A DNA stretch of 64,000 nt from DASUPK01 sp963736305. Its GTDB lineage: Bacteria > Actinomycetota > Thermoleophilia > Solirubrobacterales > 70-9. Under the pieces are notes generated by a model. The model saw only the letters and a list, made by a program, of their open reading frames with translations. It did not search any database and was not told the origin of the DNA. Both the position numbers and the translations under genes were made by a program. The stretch covers positions 620,001 through 684,000 of the forward strand of contig CAVTOD010000005.1 of the NCBI GenBank assembly GCA_963736305.1, in the 5' to 3' direction. Of this stretch, positions 8,948 to 18,019 are shown in pieces (the first letter of the stretch is position 1; each line of letters begins with the position of its first letter).

Positions 8948-9015
8948 GCGCCTAGGCTAGATCCCCGTGCTCACCGTGGAGATCGAGGGCGCGGGCCCGG
9001 AGGAGTTGAAGCTGG

Positions 9016-11217
9016 TTACGGGGTGACCCCGCCGCTGGGGGGCGGCTGGGCGGGCGGCGCCGGTGCGGGCGCCGGTGCCGGCTTCGGCGAGGGCGCCGGC
9101 TTCTGCCCCACGCCGGGCGCGTAGGCGCCCTTGTTGTTGTCGTTGCTGCCGCTGCCGCTGCCGCTGGTGGTCGTGGGGCTGTAGGACGACGAGCCGCACG
9201 AGTAGGAGCTGCTCGAGCTGCAGGAGCTCGAGCTCGAATCCGCCGTGTACTGCCCGTGGAAAGAGGAGAGGCTCGGCAGGCTCGAGGGAACGTCGAAGTC
9301 GGGGCAGTCGCTCCCCTGGGCTGCCTCCATGAAGGAGCGCCAGATCGGCCCGGAGGTGGGCCCGCCGTACCCGGTGTAGTCGCGCGAGAGCGGGTGCCCG
9401 GTCCAGACGGCGGTCGAATACAGCGGGGTGTAGCCGACGAACCAGGCGTCGGACAGTCCTTCACTGGTGCCGGTCTTGCCGGCCTCCGACTGGCAACCGA
9501 TGCTCGTGTAGCCGGCGCCGGTGCCGCTCGTGATCACTCCTTCGAGCACCTTCGTTACCTCGTAGGCCTGGCCCTGAGTGAGAACGCGCTTGCCGTCGCC
9601 TGCGCTCGGCTCGTCGACCTTTCCGCCGGGGAAGACGACCCTGTCGATCGCGGTCGCGTCGTGATGGACGCCGCCGTTGGCGAGGGTGGCGTAGGCGTCG
9701 GCCTGCTCGAGTGGGGTGACGCCCACGCTGAGCCCGCCGATCGCATCGGCCGGGGGGATGAAGCAGTGCGCGCCGAGCTTGCAGGGGATGTCGTGTGGGC
9801 CCTTGATTCCGAGCGGTGAGGTGATCCCCATGTCGTAGGCGGTCTTGGCGATGTTCTCGGGCCCGACGTCGAGACCAAGCTGCGCGAAGACGACGTTGAC
9901 CGACTCCCAGGTCGCCTCGGTGAGCGGCGTTACGCCGCCGCCCGGCTCTGCGTTATTGACCGTCCAGGGCGAGCCGCCCGGTGTCTCCAGCGTCTTCGGC
10001 GAGCTGCCGTCGTAGTAGGTCGTGTCCGGGTCGATGCCCTGTTTGATCGCCGCCGTCAGGTCGTAGACCTTGAACGAGGACCCGGGCTGCCGCTGGGCGT
10101 GAGCAGCGAAGTTGAACTGGCTGCTCAGCGAGTAGCGCTGAGTCGAGGCCAGGGCGACGATCTCGCCGTTCGAGGGGTCGATCGAGGCCAGCGCCGAGGC
10201 TGGGCCACCGCCCGAATAGCAGACCGAGCAGGAGTCCACCGCGTTCTGCGCCGCCTCCTGGAGCCGCGGCTGGATCGTCGTATAGACCTTCAGCCCGCCG
10301 TTCTCGACGGTGTTCAGCCCGTAGCGGTCCTCGAGCTCCTGCTTGACGAGGTCGAAGATGTAGGGCTGGCGGATCCGGCTGTACTTATGTCCCGGGTCGA
10401 GGTCCAGCCCCTCATTGGTGGCGCTCGCGAGCTCGTCGGGCGTGATCTTGCCCTGCTGCTCCATCGCCTGCAGCACCTCGTTTCGCCGGGCCAGCGCCGC
10501 CCGCGGGTTGAGGAGCGGGTTGTACTGCGATGGCGCCTGCGGCAGCCCCGCGATCATCGCCGCCTCCGGCAGCGTCAGATCGCTGGCGTGCTTGGAGTAG
10601 TAGGTGTCGGCGGCCGCCTCGACGCCGATCGCGGTGGCGCCCTCGTTGGTCCCGTAGGGAGCCGTGTTCAGGTACTTGGTCAGGATCCAATCCTTGGTGT
10701 GCTGGTCCTCCTCCTCGTTGGCCAGGCGCGCCTCGATGATCTTGCGCTTGACCGTTTCCTCCGGGTCTGCGATGTAGAGGTTGCGGACGAGCTGCTGGGT
10801 GATCGTTGAGCCGCCCTCCCGCGGCGCGCCACCGGCGACCAGGTCCTTCCAGCCGGCGCGGATGATCGCCGAGGGGTCGACGCCGCCGTGGCTGTAGAAC
10901 CGCCTGTCCTCGATCGCGACCGTCGCGTCCTTGAGGTCCTCCGGGATCCTTGCGGCCGACACCGGCTGTCGGATGTTGTCGGAGTGGATCACCCCGATCA
11001 GGGAGCCGTTGGCGGCGTACACCTTCGACACCGCCCCCTTCGTGATCGGTTGCAGGCTCGCGAGCGAGGGCGCGGACTCGTAGACGCTGATCACCCACAC
11101 CAGGCCGACCCCGACGGCGATCCCGACCATCGCCAGCGGGAGGCCGAGCCCCAAGAGGAGCTTCTTCCTGCCCGAGTCCCGAAGGCGCCGGCGTCGTCTG
11201 CGCGCTCGCTGTGTCAT
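9016..11217 (-). CDS. Class A penicillin-binding protein (transglycosylase/transpeptidase)
   Basis: 733 residues. A short basic cytoplasmic tail and one membrane segment (about 20-45) precede a GT51 transglycosylase domain with catalytic Glu103 (AIEDRRFY) and the STITQQLVRN motif. The transpeptidase domain has Ser380 in SSFK, the SVN motif and KTGTSEG. It polymerises and cross-links peptidoglycan outside the membrane. The C-terminal tail (about 650-733) is low complexity: a serine/cysteine/tyrosine-rich stretch and then Pro-Ala repeats. The cysteines could form disulphides outside the cell, or the tail may contact the wall; that part is inference. Confidence 0.95.
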   Translation of the reverse strand: MTQRARRRRRRLRDSGRKKLLLGLGLPLAMVGIAVGVGLVWVISVYESAPSLASLQPITKGAVSKVYAANGSLIGVIHSDNIRQPVSAARIPEDLKDATVAIEDRRFYSHGGVDPSAIIRAGWKDLVAGGAPREGGSTITQQLVRNLYIADPEETVKRKIIEARLANEEEDQHTKDWILTKYLNTAPYGTNEGATAIGVEAAADTYYSKHASDLTLPEAAMIAGLPQAPSQYNPLLNPRAALARRNEVLQAMEQQGKITPDELASATNEGLDLDPGHKYSRIRQPYIFDLVKQELEDRYGLNTVENGGLKVYTTIQPRLQEAAQNAVDSCSVCYSGGGPASALASIDPSNGEIVALASTQRYSLSSQFNFAAHAQRQPGSSFKVYDLTAAIKQGIDPDTTYYDGSSPKTLETPGGSPWTVNNAEPGGGVTPLTEATWESVNVVFAQLGLDVGPENIAKTAYDMGITSPLGIKGPHDIPCKLGAHCFIPPADAIGGLSVGVTPLEQADAYATLANGGVHHDATAIDRVVFPGGKVDEPSAGDGKRVLTQGQAYEVTKVLEGVITSGTGAGYTSIGCQSEAGKTGTSEGLSDAWFVGYTPLYSTAVWTGHPLSRDYTGYGGPTSGPIWRSFMEAAQGSDCPDFDVPSSLPSLSSFHGQYTADSSSSSCSSSSSYSCGSSSYSPTTTSGSGSGSNDNNKGAYAPGVGQKPAPSPKPAPAPAPAPPAQPPPSGGVTP

Positions 11218-11246
11218 ACCGCTCCGAGAGGGTACTCAGCGCGGGT

Positions 11247-12035
11247 TCAGGGGGATCTAAGTAGCCCCGCGTCACGCAGGACGCCTTGCGCCCGCTCGCG
11301 CAACTCCGCCTCGTGCGCCTCGCGGTCGGCTCCGGCGTCGATCGCCGCCTTGACCTGGAGCCTCGCGCCCTCGGGCGTCAGCTCCATCAGGTGAGCGGAC
11401 GTGACCTCGCCGCGCTCGAGGGCCTTGCGAGCCGCCTCCACATCGGCATCCCGGGGTAACCAGACGTCGACGGTGATCGGCGCGGCGCTGTTGCCGGCGG
11501 AGTGGTTGACCACGAAGTCGGTCGTGACCTTCTCGTTGGGAACGACGACGAGGCTGCCATCGCCCGCGTCGACGCTCGTATACGTGAGCGTGATGTCCAC
11601 AACTCGCCCGTGAACGTCGTCCCCGATCGAGACGAGGTCGCCGATCCGGATCGGCTGCGTGAACGCCACCACCACCCCCGCCACCAGATTGGCGATCACC
11701 TGGCGGCCGGCGAAGCCGATGATGATTCCCAGCACCGCGGTGGAGGCCAGCACCCCGGTCGCGAATCGCTTGATCGAGGCGAACTGGCTGAGCGCCAGGG
11801 CGACGCCGATCATGATGATCGCCAGGAAGAGGAGGCGGCGGATCAGGCGCAGCCGGGTGCGGGCCGCGCGGGAGAGCTCGCCGGTGTCCATTCGCGTGGC
11901 CGCCTTGACCGCGCGCCCGATCAGCAGGCGGTCCACGACGATGGCCACCAGGACCGCGACGGCAATCGTGATCGCCGCCGAGATTTCGTCGCCGTGTGCC
12001 TGCCAGAAGGTCTGGTCCGCGGCCGCCAGGAACAT
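11247..12035 (-). CDS. mscS: Small-conductance mechanosensitive channel, MscS family
   Basis: 262 residues. Three membrane segments (about 12-32, 55-75, 83-108) precede the MscS pore and beta domain: TAVLGIIIGFAGRQVIANLVAG is the pore-lining helix region, followed by PIRIGDLVSIG and VVVPNEKV. It opens on membrane tension to release solutes. The open frame continues 26 codons further upstream, but that segment is Arg/Gly/Pro-rich and would overlap the divergent HAD gene; ATG at 12035 puts a normal N-terminus (MFLAAADQTFW) before the first helix. Starts of the two divergent genes are only 23 bases apart. Confidence 0.92.
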   Translation of the reverse strand: MFLAAADQTFWQAHGDEISAAITIAVAVLVAIVVDRLLIGRAVKAATRMDTGELSRAARTRLRLIRRLLFLAIIMIGVALALSQFASIKRFATGVLASTAVLGIIIGFAGRQVIANLVAGVVVAFTQPIRIGDLVSIGDDVHGRVVDITLTYTSVDAGDGSLVVVPNEKVTTDFVVNHSAGNSAAPITVDVWLPRDADVEAARKALERGEVTSAHLMELTPEGARLQVKAAIDAGADREAHEAELRERAQGVLRDAGLLRSP

Positions 12036-12058
12036 GCAGTGGGGCAGTATTAGTCCAG

Positions 12059-12688
12059 ATGACCCGCGCTGTCTTCCTGGACGCCCTTGGCACGCTCGTA
12101 GAGCTGGAGCCACCGTGGATCTCCATCCGCGACATGGTCCCCGCCGAGGTGAGCGACGAGCGGCTGATCGAGGCCCTGAAGGCGGAGATGGCCTATTACA
12201 AGGAGCATGCCCACGAGGGGCGCGACGAGGCCTCCCTCGCCGAGCTGCGTGAGCGCTGCGCGCGCATCGTCTCGGAGCGGCTCGGGATGGACGTCGGCGT
12301 GGACGAGCTGGTCGCGGCGATCCGCTTCTCCCCCTATCCGGACGCGGTCCCCGCGCTGAGCGGGCTCCGGGACCGTGGCCTCAGCCTGGTGGCGGTCTCG
12401 AATTGGGATTGCTCGCTGCCGCGGGTGCTCGATGGGTGCGGGCTCGGGGAGCTGCTCGATGGGACGATCACCTCCGCCGAGGCGGGCTCCCGCAAGCCCG
12501 ACCCCAGGATCTTCGAGCAGGCCCTCGAGCTGGCCGGCTGCGATGCGTCCGATGCGCTCCACGTCGGCGACACCGCGGAGGAGGACGTGGTCGGCGCGCG
12601 GGCGGCCGGGATCCGTCCTCTGTTGATCGATCGGGACGGGGGCAACGGCGACATCGCCTCCCTCGAGGAGATCGATCAGCATCTCTGA
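12059..12688 (+). CDS. HAD-superfamily hydrolase
   Basis: 209 residues. Motif I reads FLDALGT, with the first Asp as nucleophile but the usual second Asp replaced by Ala-Leu (DALGT, the pattern common in haloacid-dehalogenase-like and FMN phosphatase-like members). Motif II is AVSNWD, motif III the SRKPDPRIF lysine, and motif IV GDTAEEDVVGA. A helical cap lies between (about 15-90). Substrate not predictable. The ATG at 12059 is preferred over an upstream in-frame start because it begins exactly at motif I. One base separates its stop from the next start, so it is probably translated with the RDD-CPBP gene. Confidence 0.88.
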   Translation: MTRAVFLDALGTLVELEPPWISIRDMVPAEVSDERLIEALKAEMAYYKEHAHEGRDEASLAELRERCARIVSERLGMDVGVDELVAAIRFSPYPDAVPALSGLRDRGLSLVAVSNWDCSLPRVLDGCGLGELLDGTITSAEAGSRKPDPRIFEQALELAGCDASDALHVGDTAEEDVVGARAAGIRPLLIDRDGGNGDIASLEEIDQHL

Positions 12689-12689
12689 G

Positions 12690-13895
12690 ATGTCCGACCT
12701 CGACTACGCCGGGTTCTGGCGGCGTGCCCTCGCCGCCACGCTCGACAACGCCGTTTGGTTCATCGGCGTCCTGATGATCCTCGGCTGGCTTCCGATCGAC
12801 GTGGCGGAGATCTCCAACACGGCCGCCTACATCGGGGTGGTCGTCGTGTTCTCGCTCTGGTTCAACTACTTCGCGTTCGCCGAGTGGCGCTGGGGCCAGA
12901 CCATCGGCAAGAACGCAGCAGGCCTCGAGGTCCGGTCGATCGATGGCGCCGAGCGGCTCACCTACGGCCAGGCGAGCATCCGCAACGTCCTGCGCCTGAT
13001 CGACTTCTTCGGGATCGGAGAGTTGATGATCGCCGCCTCGAAGCGCAAGCAGAGGCTCGGTGACAAGGCCGCGAAGACGGTGGTCGTGATCCGCGCACCG
13101 CGAACAGCGGCCGCCGCCCCGATCCGCGGCGGATCACATCCGGTGGTCCCGCCGCCCGAGGCGCCCCCCGAGGCAGCGAAACCCCCCGCCCCGGAGTTCC
13201 CGAAGGCCCCGTGGGGATTCGGGGGGTCGATCTGGGGCCTGATCGGCGGCCTGCTCCTGGTGGTGATCGTCCCGCCGCTCCTGGTCCTGCCGTTCGACCC
13301 GAACATCGCCGACCCCGACAAGGCCAGCGACGCCGGAATCCTCGCCACGCAGGCGCTCTTCGACGTGATGCTGATCGCCGTCGCGGTCGGGATGGCCTCG
13401 CAATGGCGCTTCGACTGGCGCGCCGCGCTTCGCCTACTCGGGCTGCGGCGCTTCCAGCCTTCGGCGCTCGGCTGGATGTTTGCCGTGCTCGGCACCTACT
13501 ACGCCGGGGCGATCGCCTTCTCCGCGATCGTCCTGCAGCCGAAGCAGGAGGACATCGGCAAGGAGCTCGGGGTCTGCAACCCCGGCATCGGGATCGCGAT
13601 CTTCGCCGTGATGGCGATCGTGGTGCTAGCGCCGATCGCCGAGGAGATCTTCTTCAGGGGCTTCTTCTTCGCCGGGCTCCGCACCCGCTGGTCGCTGTGG
13701 CCGTCCGCTCTCCTCTCCGGAGCGGTCTTCGGCCTGGTTCACGCGCCCACCGGGCCGACGGCAGCCATCCCGCTGGCCGGCCTCGGGGTGGGCCTCGCCT
13801 GGCTCTACAACAAGACCGGATCGATCTATCCGTCGATGCTCGCCCACTTCCTGAACAACGCGATCGCGATCAGCGTGGTGATCGGCCAGTGCTGA
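12690..13895 (+). CDS. RDD domain fused to CPBP intramembrane protease domain
   Basis: 401 residues. The N-terminal about 140 residues form an RDD membrane domain (GFWRRALAATLDN with the Arg-Asp pattern, then WRWGQTIGKNAAGLEVRS). A Pro-rich linker (about 148-170) leads to a CPBP/Rce1-like domain with several helices and the motifs EEIFFRG, GAVFGLVHA and HFLNNA, whose Glu-Glu, His and His-Asn are the catalytic residues known for type II CAAX prenyl proteases and bacteriocin-immunity relatives. The gene overlaps the next ABC gene by 7 bases. Likely an intramembrane protease or protective protein; the substrate is unknown. Confidence 0.88.
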   Translation: MSDLDYAGFWRRALAATLDNAVWFIGVLMILGWLPIDVAEISNTAAYIGVVVVFSLWFNYFAFAEWRWGQTIGKNAAGLEVRSIDGAERLTYGQASIRNVLRLIDFFGIGELMIAASKRKQRLGDKAAKTVVVIRAPRTAAAAPIRGGSHPVVPPPEAPPEAAKPPAPEFPKAPWGFGGSIWGLIGGLLLVVIVPPLLVLPFDPNIADPDKASDAGILATQALFDVMLIAVAVGMASQWRFDWRAALRLLGLRRFQPSALGWMFAVLGTYYAGAIAFSAIVLQPKQEDIGKELGVCNPGIGIAIFAVMAIVVLAPIAEEIFFRGFFFAGLRTRWSLWPSALLSGAVFGLVHAPTGPTAAIPLAGLGVGLAWLYNKTGSIYPSMLAHFLNNAIAISVVIGQC

Positions 13896-14830
13896 GCGAC
13901 GGTCCGCCGCCCGCGGTGAGCGCCAGCGGGCTGACCAAGTCATACGGCGATCGGGTCGCGGTGGCCGGCATCGACTTCGAGGTCGAGCCCGGCATCTGCT
14001 TCGGGTTCCTGGGCCCGAACGGAGCCGGGAAGACGACCACGATGAAGACGATCTACGGGCTGGCAACCGTCGACGGCGGCGCCCTGCAGGTACTCGGCCT
14101 GGACGCGAACCGCGAGCGGCGGGAGATCAAGAGCCGGATCGGGGTGGTTCCTCAGGAGACCAACCTCGACGGCGACCTGACGGTCCGCGAGAACCTCCTG
14201 CAGCAGGCCCGCTACTTCGGGATCGACGGGGAGAAGGCCGGCAGTCGAGCCGCGGAGCTGCTCGACTTCTCCCTGCTCACCGACCGCGCCGGCGAGCGCA
14301 TCAACAGCCTCTCGGGCGGGATGAAGCGGCGGCTGCTGATCTCGCGGGCGCTGATGGGCGACCCGGAGCTGGTCGTCCTCGACGAGCCGACCACCGGGCT
14401 CGATCCGCAGGCGCGCCTCGCGGTCTGGAACGCCCTCGATCGGCTGCGCCGCCGCGGCGTCACCCTGCTGCTCACCACGCACTACATGGAGGAGGCGGAG
14501 CGGCTCTGCGACCGGCTGGTGATCATGGACGAAGGCCGGATCGTCGCCGACGGCAAGCCGTCCGATCTCGTGCTGAGCCACGTGGGCCGGGAGGTGCTGG
14601 AGCTCCGACTCGAGAAGGGCTGCGATCCGAACCTGCTGGTCGGCTCGCTGAACGGCCGCATCCAGGGCCACGACCTCAATGAGCAGACGCTGATGCTCTA
14701 CGCCGATGACGCCGAGGCGGTGCTCGCGGAGCTCGACCACGAGGTCTTCCCAACGGAGTCCGCGCTGGTCCGCCGCGCCACGCTCGAGGACGTCTTCCTG
14801 CGCCTCACCGGAAGGAGCCTGAGGGAGTAG
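13889..14830 (+). CDS. ABC-2 type transporter, ATP-binding protein
   Basis: 313 residues. Walker A GPNGAGKTT, Q-loop VVPQETNLD, signature LSGGMKRRLLISRAL and Walker B LVVLDEPTTGLDP are intact, with a C-terminal extension (about 230-313) as in DrrA/NodI/CcmA-type drug or polysaccharide exporters. GTG at 13889 overlaps the preceding stop; a second in-frame GTG at 13916 is a possible start. The membrane partner begins one base into the stop codon, so the two are translationally coupled. Substrate unknown. Confidence 0.93.
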   Translation: MLSDGPPPAVSASGLTKSYGDRVAVAGIDFEVEPGICFGFLGPNGAGKTTTMKTIYGLATVDGGALQVLGLDANRERREIKSRIGVVPQETNLDGDLTVRENLLQQARYFGIDGEKAGSRAAELLDFSLLTDRAGERINSLSGGMKRRLLISRALMGDPELVVLDEPTTGLDPQARLAVWNALDRLRRRGVTLLLTTHYMEEAERLCDRLVIMDEGRIVADGKPSDLVLSHVGREVLELRLEKGCDPNLLVGSLNGRIQGHDLNEQTLMLYADDAEAVLAELDHEVFPTESALVRRATLEDVFLRLTGRSLRE

Positions 14831-15654
14831 TGGCGATGCTCGAGGAACCAGGATTTGCCGGACTCGGGCCGCGGATCAGCCCGCGCGAGCTCGTCCCCGT
14901 GCCGCGACTTGCCGGTGCGGTCTGGCTGCGGAACGCCCGGGTGTTCTCGAAGCTCTGGCGCGGGGCGCTGCTGCCCACCTTTGCCGATCCGTTCCTCTAC
15001 CTGCTGGCGATGGGCTTCGGGCTCGGCGCCTACCTCCATGACATCAACGGGATCCCGTACAAGGAGTTCATCGCGCCGGGCCTGATCGCCTCGGCGGCGA
15101 TGTGGTCGTCGGCCTTCGAGACGACCTACAACGTTTACTTCCGGATGAACGAGCTCCGGCTCTACGACAACGTCCTCTCCACCCCGGTCGAGGTCCAGGA
15201 CCTGGTGGCGGGGGACCTCGCGTGGAGCGCGACCCGCGCCACCGTCTACGGCAGCGTCGTCCTGATCGTGGTCTCCCTCTTCGGCCTGGTCTCCTCGCCC
15301 TGGGCGATCCTGATCCCGCCGTTCGTCGCGCTCGGCGGTCTCTGCTTCTCGGTGATCGGCTACACGTTCACCGCGTTGATCCCGAAGATCGACTTCTACT
15401 CCTACTTCTTCACCCTCGGGGTCACCCCGATGTTCCTGTTCTCGGGGATCTTCTTCCCGTTCAACCAGTTGCCGGACTGGGTGAGCGTGGTGGCCTGGTT
15501 CATGCCGCTCTACCACCTGGTGGAGATCACCAGGGGCCTGGCGACCGGCCCCGAGCTCTGGTCGATCGTGGGCAACGCGGCGTGGCTCGCCGTCGTCAGC
15601 GCCCTGCTCTTCACGATCCCGGTGCGGGCGCTGCGCAAGAAGCTCGTCGCGTAG
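14830..15654 (+). CDS. ABC-2 type transporter, permease (NodJ/DrrB-like)
   Basis: 274 residues, six predicted membrane helices, of which the first region is KLWRGALLPTFADPFLYLLAMGFGLG and the fourth and fifth are rich in Phe/Tyr (TLGVTPMFLFSGIFFPFNQLP, a pattern shared with NodJ-type permeases). The GTG start shares a base with the stop of the ATP-binding subunit, so the two subunits form one exporter. The stop lies immediately beside the stop of the convergent secreted-protein gene, with no room for a terminator outside the coding regions. Confidence 0.9.
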   Translation: MAMLEEPGFAGLGPRISPRELVPVPRLAGAVWLRNARVFSKLWRGALLPTFADPFLYLLAMGFGLGAYLHDINGIPYKEFIAPGLIASAAMWSSAFETTYNVYFRMNELRLYDNVLSTPVEVQDLVAGDLAWSATRATVYGSVVLIVVSLFGLVSSPWAILIPPFVALGGLCFSVIGYTFTALIPKIDFYSYFFTLGVTPMFLFSGIFFPFNQLPDWVSVVAWFMPLYHLVEITRGLATGPELWSIVGNAAWLAVVSALLFTIPVRALRKKLVA

Positions 15655-16044
15655 CTATTTGGGCGACTTCGCCTCGGTGACGTAGGTCTGCAGGTGCGCG
15701 CCGTCGGGGCAGCCGGTCGGGCTCGCCGCCAGGTTGCAGATCGAGCCGTGCACCGTCGTGGGTCCCACCCAGTGCCCGTGTACCCGCCAGTGCTCGCTGT
15801 GGGTGTGGAAGCGCCAGACGCCGGTGCCGTCGATGTGATGCTCGAGCTGGGCGTTGCTGAAGAGGTGGAGCTCACCGAGGCTGAAGCTGTGCGCCGTGTG
15901 CGTGTCGATCCAGAAGATCACGCGGCCGCCGCCCGAGGCGGTGCCGCCATACGTCGCGACGTGCGGTGAGAACGACCAGGCCGAGGCGACCCACCCTGCG
16001 AGCAGGGCGATTGCCACTCCGAGGATCGAGGCTGCGCGGCGCAT
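15655..16044 (-). CDS. Small secreted protein of unknown function
   Basis: 129 residues. N-terminal signal peptide (about 1-28, MRRAASILGV then AWSFS), then a mature domain with two cysteines late in the chain (ICNLAASPTGCPDG) and several His/Trp (HTHSEHWRVHGHWVG). I do not recognise the family. The open frame continues far upstream, but the ATG at 16044 begins a clean signal peptide and the longer part is antisense to the L,D-transpeptidase gene. It is divergent from that wall-enzyme gene, with 76 bases between starts, so shared regulation is possible. Confidence 0.7.
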   Translation of the reverse strand: MRRAASILGVAIALLAGWVASAWSFSPHVATYGGTASGGGRVIFWIDTHTAHSFSLGELHLFSNAQLEHHIDGTGVWRFHTHSEHWRVHGHWVGPTTVHGSICNLAASPTGCPDGAHLQTYVTEAKSPK

Positions 16045-16120
16045 CGCAGAGGAAGCTACTCGGAACGCCGGTCTCCGCGGGGAGTTGCTTGCCTGCGCAA
16101 CTGCATCCAGCCGCCGGATC

Positions 16121-17050
16121 ATGCACAATGCCGCGGTCGTGATTCGTCGGGGAGGAATAGTCGTCGCCCTCATTGCTGCCACCGCTGCGGTGGTGCTCCC
16201 AGTTGCCTCGGCGGGTGCCGCTACCGGCCCCCCGACCCTGAACCTGAGCGCTCCGAAGAGCCCCGGCCTGCTCGACAAGGTCACCGCGACCGGCAACCTG
16301 CCGGGCGCCACCGCCGGGGAAAACGTCACCGTCCAGGTGGAGGCCAGCGGCAACACCGTCGAGAAGAAGCAGCTCAGCGTCGGCGGCGACGGGAGCTTCT
16401 CGTTCCCGTTCGTGGTCGACTCGTGCTGCAACTACGTGGTGACGGCGACGAGCGGCGGCCAGACCTCCCAGCCGCAGCGCTTCACTGTCAGGGTGCCCAA
16501 GCACCTGCGCAAGGGCGCGATCGCTCACCTCTACAACCAGTCCCTCGTCGACGAGGGCTACTACACGGGCGGCCACGTCAGCGGCAAGTACAACCACGGC
16601 TCGCAGCTCGCGACCCTGGCGTTCCGGAAGGTCAACAACATGGCCCGGAACTACCAGTACAAGCCGGTCATCTTCGAGAAGCTGCTGCAGGGGAAGGGGG
16701 GCTTCGATCCTCGCTATCACTCGGGGCACCACGTCGAGGTCGACATCTCGCGCCAGGTGATGGCGCTCGTCAACGGCGACGACGTGGTTGCGACCTTCCA
16801 CGTCTCGACCGGCAAGCCCTCGACCCCCACGGTGCGAGGGACCTACCACTTCTACCGCAAGGACCCCGGATACAACTCGGAGGGCATGTACTTCTCCGTC
16901 TACTTCATCCGGGGCTACGCCACTCATGGCTACAACCCCGTGCCGATGCACGAGGCGGCGAGCCACGGCTGCGTCAGGAATCCGATCCCGTTCTCGACCT
17001 ACATCTACAACTGGATCAACCTCGGCGACGCCATCCATATCTATCTGTAG
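16121..17050 (+). CDS. Secreted L,D-transpeptidase (YkuD domain)
   Basis: 309 residues. Signal peptide (about 1-34, ending GAA), an Ig-like beta domain (about 36-128) and a helical stretch, then the YkuD domain (about 205-309): VEVDISRQVMALV, HVSTGKPSTPT, the ATHGYNP histidine and the SHGCVRNP motif with the nucleophilic cysteine. Such enzymes make 3-3 cross-links in peptidoglycan or attach proteins to it. Start is chosen at ATG 16121; a GTG six codons downstream is an alternative, as no strong Shine-Dalgarno is seen for either. Confidence 0.93.
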   Translation: MHNAAVVIRRGGIVVALIAATAAVVLPVASAGAATGPPTLNLSAPKSPGLLDKVTATGNLPGATAGENVTVQVEASGNTVEKKQLSVGGDGSFSFPFVVDSCCNYVVTATSGGQTSQPQRFTVRVPKHLRKGAIAHLYNQSLVDEGYYTGGHVSGKYNHGSQLATLAFRKVNNMARNYQYKPVIFEKLLQGKGGFDPRYHSGHHVEVDISRQVMALVNGDDVVATFHVSTGKPSTPTVRGTYHFYRKDPGYNSEGMYFSVYFIRGYATHGYNPVPMHEAASHGCVRNPIPFSTYIYNWINLGDAIHIYL

Positions 17051-17068
17051 GCCGCTCAGCTCCCGCCG

Positions 17069-17074
17069 TATATT
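17069..17074 (+). promoter_or_regulatory. Candidate -10 element (TATATT) of the epimerase gene
   Basis: TATATT stands alone in a GC-rich stretch and ends 6 bases before the ATG at 17081. That spacing puts the expected transcription start at or within a base or two of the start codon, so the mRNA would be leaderless, which is common in actinomycetes. There is no Shine-Dalgarno before the ATG, consistent with this. The -35 region (about 17046-17051) is not a good match to consensus. Confidence 0.45.
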
Positions 17075-17080
17075 CGAGTC

Positions 17081-18019
17081 ATGAGGATCCTGGTCGCAGG
17101 GGCGACCGGCGTCATCGGCCGGCCGCTGGTGAAGGCGCTCGGCGAGCTGGGCCATGACGTCGTCGGCACGACCCGCTCCGAGGAGCGCGCGCAGGCGATC
17201 CGCGAGCTCGGTGCCGAGCCGGTCGTCGTGGACGCTCGCGACACCGATGCCCTGCGGCGGGCCGTCATCGAGGCTAGGCCCGAAGTGGTGATCAACCAGC
17301 TCACCAATCTGCCGCAGAGGCTCAACTACCGGAAGGCGGCGGAGACCTTCGGGCCGACGACCGAGCTGCGCGGGACGGTCGGCCCGGCGCTCGCGGGTGC
17401 GGCGGCCGAGGCCGGCGCCAAGCGGCTGATCTCCCAGAGCGTCTGCTTCTTCTATGCATCGACCGGCAAGCCCGTCCACTCCGAGGACGACCCGCTGATC
17501 GAGCTGCCTCCGGAGAGCCCCGCCGCCAAGGGAACAATCGCCCTCGAGGCGCTCGAGCGCTCGACGCTGGAGACGCCGGGCCTCGAGGGCGTGGTCCTCC
17601 GCTACGGCTTCTTCTACGGGCCGGGCTCCGCCTATGCCAGCGACGGGGCCTGGGCCGAGGACGTTCGCAGGCGGCGATTCCCGATCGTCGGCAAGGGCAC
17701 GGGGATCTTCTCCTATGTCCACATGGACGACGCGGTCTCGGCGACGATCGCGGCGCTCGACCGCGGATCCGGCATCTATAACGTCTGCGACGACGACCCC
17801 GCACCCATGTCGGAGTGGCTGCCGGCCTATGCCGACGCTCTCGGGGCCAAGCCGCCGCGCAGGGTGCCCGCCTGGCTGGCGGGCATGTTCGCCGGCAAGC
17901 AGGCGGTCGCCATGGCCACCATGCTGGAGGGCGCCTCGAATGAGAAGGCGAAGCGTGAGCTGGCCTGGGCGCCGAAGTACCCGAGCTGGCGCCAGGGCTT
18001 CAGCGAGGCGCTGGGCTAG
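17081..18019 (+). CDS. NAD(P)-dependent epimerase/dehydratase (extended SDR)
   Basis: 312 residues. Rossmann motif GATGVIGRPL at 7-16. The catalytic Tyr/Lys is less clear: SVCFFYASTGKP may supply the Ser and Tyr. YGFFYGPG and the VHMDDAV motif are typical of nucleotide-sugar epimerase-like SDRs. Substrate unknown. It is transcribed from what looks like its own leaderless promoter and is convergent with the 18016 gene by a 4-base stop overlap. Confidence 0.87.
   Translation: MRILVAGATGVIGRPLVKALGELGHDVVGTTRSEERAQAIRELGAEPVVVDARDTDALRRAVIEARPEVVINQLTNLPQRLNYRKAAETFGPTTELRGTVGPALAGAAAEAGAKRLISQSVCFFYASTGKPVHSEDDPLIELPPESPAAKGTIALEALERSTLETPGLEGVVLRYGFFYGPGSAYASDGAWAEDVRRRRFPIVGKGTGIFSYVHMDDAVSATIAALDRGSGIYNVCDDDPAPMSEWLPAYADALGAKPPRRVPAWLAGMFAGKQAVAMATMLEGASNEKAKRELAWAPKYPSWRQGFSEALG

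Noticed and set aside
8967..9026. Tiny plus-strand frame (19 residues, GTG start) between thiL and the PBP gene
   Set aside because: No Shine-Dalgarno or homology support and it overlaps the PBP stop; too short to claim.
9130..9260. Short serine-codon repeats as a tandem DNA repeat or CRISPR
   Set aside because: They encode the low-complexity C-terminal tail of the penicillin-binding protein; no repeat-spacer structure. No CRISPR array was seen anywhere in the window.
15872..17722. Minus-strand open frame of over 600 codons
   Set aside because: Shadow of the L,D-transpeptidase and epimerase genes, with the Arg/Val/Asp-rich composition typical of antisense frames in high-GC DNA.
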